Positions 60,101-64,000 of a stretch of DNA of 64,000 nt are shown piece by piece. Location: positions 1,004,501 through 1,068,500 of the forward strand of contig JAUCBN010000035.1 in assembly GCA_035048815.1 (NCBI GenBank). Reading direction: 5' to 3'. Every line of letters begins with the position of its first letter. The first letter of the stretch is position 1. The notes beneath the pieces are model-generated. The model saw only the letters and a program-made list of their open reading frames with translations. It was not told where the DNA came from and ran no database searches. The DNA comes from Abelmoschus esculentus (taxonomy: Eukaryota; Streptophyta; Magnoliopsida; Malvales; Malvaceae). The position numbers and the translations under genes were made by a program.

Positions 60101-63100
60101 CTCAAATTTTTTTCCACCCTACCATGCCAAAGGTAAAAGAATTTCATGAAAAGTTCAAGCTAGACGGATTAAAGTACAATCGCATAAGGGAAACTGGCAA
60201 ATACACCTCACAACCTAAGGAGAGAGACAATATTAAAGAACAAACCTCGACAACCAGCTTAAGCCCATCTAGGTTACGGCCTGTCCTTACATCCACAGTT
60301 GAAGGATAAGTTGAATCATCAGCACCATGGGAAACTGTGAGTAGCAGCTGACAGACATGGCAGGGTTCTCCAAGATAGATAAATAATTCAACAACATCTG
60401 CAGCTTGGGGACAAACCTGCAAGAAACAAGTAGATGCATGCATTCCAACAAAGATTAAATAAAATAACAAAAAATAGAGAAGGGCAAAATACAATTGCTA
60501 AGTTACAATATAGTTTTCCTAGATGATGAAGAGAAAACCATTAATACCCAGATTAGATCCTTTTTCTTGAAACTCAGTAGACTAGCTCCACCATTGGAGG
60601 TTGGGAACATACTGCCTATAGGCTTCAGAAGGAAACCAGATGGTCGAGAAAGTACCTATGACGAACAGTATAATAAGTGAATGTAGACTGATACATATCA
60701 ACATCGACATCAACTATAATTTTCAAATTGAGTACTGTTTTTAGACAAAAACATAAACCCTCGTGTGGAAAAAGAATGTTCACTTAAACCAAAAACTCTA
60801 ATAAATAAGTCAAAAACTATATCAGCTAAAAAATGTGGCATGATAATCCAAAAAAAAACTCAGTGTTTTCAACAATATATGTATTCAGAATCAATCTTGA
60901 CCCATTAACAAACTTTTTATCGTCTTCTTATAATCATCACTTGAAGTAGAAACAAGAAAGCATGTGTTCAGCTTCAGCACAGGTTTACCATCCAAGGTCA
61001 TGTTCAATTTGTTTGAGAGAGTTTCTTTTACCCATATAAAACCTAATGCTGTCCAAAACACAAGAGTATTTAAAGTAAAAGAAAAGGTTGCTGGAAAACA
61101 AACATTTACAAAACCAGAGTCTATAGCGATAAATCTGAAATCTAGAGGCACTAGAGTTACATACATGCAGAGGTTGAACTGGAACAGATGGAAGATGCTT
61201 GAAAAGCCTTATTCCCAGAAACATCTCCAACTGCTTTTGACGGGAACTATCCACAAGTGCATTTTTATATCTCCTCTCAAGAGTGATTTTTAGATTTTGA
61301 GCAGCAGAAAACTGCTTGAACTTTCCTGTTTCTTCATTAAATATGCTTAGGATTTGGCTATGCATGGCTTTGGAACCTGTATACAGTGTTGCATGGATAT
61401 CACCAGCAAGTAGGAAAATATCTGCTAGCTGAGATACAGGAGATAAAATCGTTGATCTCTTGAACTCCTCAAATGTCATGTCAAATCTCTTCCACGGTTT
61501 ATCTGGGCATGGATGATTCCATGTTGTGGTCCTTGTATTGTGATCAATATAGTAAATTTTCCCCGTCACTTGATCAGATCGTTTCTCCCATCCAGGTGGG
61601 AGTGGAGCAGAATACCCACCATAGTTATTAACTGACTGGTAACCATATGTTAAATCACTATCAAGAGATATCCCAAGCCGCCTACACTGCTCAACAAACA
61701 CTTGCAGTGCTCCAAAGAAACTAGCAGCATTGGTTCTATCCAAAGAATCTGCACAATTGAAACGTAACACACCATTTTGATGGGATCTTAAGCAAAAGGC
61801 CCCTTCAAAGTCATCATTGTAGATGATTTCACCACTGCAATCCTTAAGTCGCTGTCGCGAAGTCAAATAATCACCTTCGGAAATGCCTATGACCAGGGTG
61901 GGTGCTTTTAGAAGTTTCCACAATTCCTCAATTGTTTGTTGTTCACCTTGTAACTTTATCCGGGCATGCCAGTCATAATTTATTAAATGAATTCGAGTAT
62001 AAGGAAGTTTTCCAGTGGATTTAATATGGTTTAATGATTCCGCAAAATGGTGAACTAAAATGCATTCAGATTTTCCTTCTCCATTTCTAAGCAAGTTGAC
62101 ACATACAATTGGAACAAATGGCTTCGGCTTCTGATTTTGCCCAACACCAACATCCAAGTTGCGAGAATCATACCGTTTACTTAATCTTTGATAATACTGT
62201 GAACTTCCTCTATAAGGTTCACGATCTGAAACATAAATTTCTGCTTCAGCAGCAGTCATCTTTAGTTCAGCGCCCCACCAGATTGGTATTGTGCCCCTTC
62301 GCCAAATGTATGTGTTAAAAGGTACACTTTGACCTGCTCTTTTAGGCACCCATACAAGTTGTTCACACTCTACTTCATTCCCTATGAATACAGATGTTCT
62401 TTATAAGTTGCAAGAAAATGCACGCAATAACAAACTAAGGGAAATGAAAACCAAGACAAAATGGATATTGATGCAAAATGAAATGATGAAAAAAAAAATA
62501 AATTAAAAGAGTAAAGAAAATTGCATCTAGATGACATGACAGAAATAGTAGATGGAATCACTTGAAAAAGATTCAATTATTAATCTAAATCTAAACAATT
62601 CCGGGTACACATCTTGAATAAATTCACTGTTTTCATTCTGGTTGCACAAAATACTTTAGAAGAGATGAAGCGAAGTGGCATCAAGAGATTGTCAAACCAA
62701 TTATGCTGCATCAAACTCATAGAAAGATTCTAAAACCATCTGTCATGGCACATAACACACATGTATCTTAAGTGCAAGACTACATCATTGTAGCTTAAAG
62801 AAACAATAAAACCAAGCATTGTAAGCTATTGACAATCACCTCTCAGAGAAATATAGATAAGTGAATTTAACGTAAGTCATTGAATTGGAAAAGAAAAAAA
62901 GAAAATGATAAAGAATTAAACAAAAAATGAAAAGAGTAGCTATAACAAAAAAGGGGTTAGTAACTGTGCATAAATATTTGTGAAGGAAGAAACAATAATC
63001 CCATCAAAGTAACACGCAAAAAACTATAGAAGACGACAGATGTGTAGATTATCTTACCTGTGCTAAAACATGAATTTATGCCCCTCGCCAAGTATCGAGT

Positions 63101-64000
63101 ACCAGGATGCAGCCTACTTCGACGAGCTATGAGAGCAACAATCCCTTCTACCTGACCTGAACTACCAAAACTTCGACTTTCTGCAAACCCCTATACAATA
63201 ATAGCAGGTAAGAAAGAAGTGTTAAAATATAAATTTCTCATGATGCCTCTATGTGCATACTGGATATTCATATAACAACAAACATAAACATGAGGGGAAT
63301 GTCATAGCAAAATAGTCAACGGCATGCCATGCACAAATAGAACATTTTACCACCACAAAGGGGAAGTAAAGTAGTAAACCAACAATTCTTCCATCTAGAA
63401 AGAAATTGCATTAAAAAATCAGATGAGCAATAAATTGAAGATACCGAGTATGAAGCAAAACCTGCAGAAGAATGACACAATGTTGTTTCAACCCAATGTT
63501 TTTAAATGGAATTGAAAGCCATCCATTCCAAACAAACTCATCGTCAGGACTGAGCAGGGGCATGCGACTTGGAGAAGGACGAGTTATATCTCTTGTCTCG
63601 CAGAAGTAATGCTTTCCATCAATGTCAAGCTCAGTTAATTCTTGGATGTTCTTTATTTCTCCTTTATCCTGGGGTTGAGGATTTTGAAGTGGTATTTTGA
63701 TCCATTGACTCTCCGCGACTGTAAACACACATCCCCCACCAGGCAAATAGGGAACGCTAGAAACTAACTTTGTAGCAACAAGAAGTAACCCATAGCTTCC
63801 CAAGGCAGCATAACCCAATATTGCCCTGGCATGAATTTTACTCTTGCACTGCCAGGGTGATCCATTTGTCACATTATCCAGTGCTTCATTCTCAGACCTA
63901 AAAACATCAAGACCAAACTTCCCATGATAGCGGAGCACCCCAGTTGTCGGATCGACATAAATAACCTGTGTATCACTCCTAGTAGACAAGGTAACAACAA
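51101..64000 (-). CDS. SAC9: Phosphoinositide phosphatase SAC9 (5' end outside window), with an apparent frame break at one junction
   Basis: Minus-strand exons: (64000) 63978-63462, 63190-63058, 62381-61165, 60655-60548, 60416-60246, 59614-59375, 58584-58153, 57644-56812, 55704-55507, 52671-52216, 52111-51881 and 51391-51101. That is about 1608 codons; Arabidopsis SAC9 has about 1630, so only a short first part is missing. The SAC phosphatase domain carries the CX5R motif CADSLDRT in 62381-61165. A WW domain (LPPGWEKRSD ... TTTWNHP) follows in the same exon, the hallmark of SAC9. A long C-terminal region includes a Cys-rich segment (CSQCRRKACRIC). SAC9 acts on plasma-membrane phosphoinositides and endocytosis. 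All junctions are GT-AG and in phase except one: exon 57644-56812 ends in phase 2 (CAT TG|GT) while the next begins in phase 0 (AG|GTT GAG). As written, canonical splicing shifts the frame and drops about 390 residues. The 63978 acceptor is inferred. Confidence 0.85.
53864..54193 (-). repeat. 3' LTR of the SAC9 intron element
   Basis: 330-bp direct repeat, nearly identical to 54987-55316. It is preceded on the minus strand by the polypurine tract, which makes it the 3' LTR. Confidence 0.9.
54480..54785. repeat. Imperfect tandem repeats inside the LTR element
   Basis: A unit of about 70 bp containing GGCTAAACTATAACCTTTT and GATAGAACCAAATAG is repeated about four times with small indels. It lies entirely between the LTRs and is non-coding. 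Confidence 0.7.
54987..55316 (-). repeat. 5' LTR of the SAC9 intron element
   Basis: 330-bp direct repeat followed on the minus strand by the primer-binding site, which makes it the 5' LTR. Confidence 0.9.
55708..56811. other. 1.1-kb SAC9 intron at the anomalous junction
   Basis: Intron between exons 57644-56812 and 55704-55507 (nominal limits 56811 to 55705). AT-rich, with no inserted element recognised and no convincing small exon that would repair the phase difference. Confidence 0.5.

Noticed and set aside
1..64000. CRISPR arrays, operons, prophage or other prokaryotic systems
   Set aside because: No spaced direct repeats, ribosome-binding sites or prokaryotic gene families; the window is plant nuclear DNA.

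Overview
This is a 64 kb piece of a plant nuclear genome. The evidence is AT-rich intergenic DNA, genes split by short GT-AG introns, plant-only families (CIPK, OVATE family, class III peroxidases, ATN1-type and ILK-type Raf-like kinases, SAC9) and plant transposons. Protein resemblance and the style of the repeats suggest a malvid rosid, most likely cotton (Gossypium). That species call is inference; no search was run. There are no bacterial, viral, CRISPR or rRNA features, and I found no tRNA.

Layout. 1-2400: a 794-bp inverted-repeat transposon and a foldback element. 2399-4398 (-): an ATN1-type Raf-like kinase. 4400-12300: intergenic, with several MITEs carrying intact target-site duplications (TSDs). 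12286-13152 (-): an OVATE family protein whose reading frame is cut by one stop codon inside the OVATE domain. 13153-20415: intergenic, dominated by a 2.7-kb solo LTR (16497-19222). 20416-21483 (+): an intronless CIPK that stops just after its NAF motif, where a TCGAG-rich repeat starts. 24376-28236 (+): an NST1-like membrane protein with a second, still open copy of its last exon 1 kb downstream. 29621-40811: five class III peroxidase genes, four on - and the last on +; the last is one arm of a 1.7-kb inverted duplication. 42150-43676 (-): a PAN-domain, lectin-like membrane protein. 46630-49369 (+): an ankyrin-repeat integrin-linked-kinase-type protein. 51101-64000 (-): most of SAC9, a large phosphoinositide phosphatase, with a young LTR element in one intron and an apparent one-base phase error at the next splice junction. 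The 5' end of SAC9 lies outside the window.

There is no operon-like organisation. The genes are independent and lean towards signalling (three kinases, a phosphoinositide phosphatase, a lectin-like membrane protein) and cell-wall or defence redox chemistry (the peroxidases). The most notable features are structural: the peroxidase inverted duplication, the duplicated terminal exon, three gene models with lesions (OVATE stop, CIPK truncation, SAC9 junction), and an unusually readable transposon record with matched TSDs. Exon coordinates were placed by hand from splice dinucleotides, reading frame and family alignment from memory; no transcript evidence was available.
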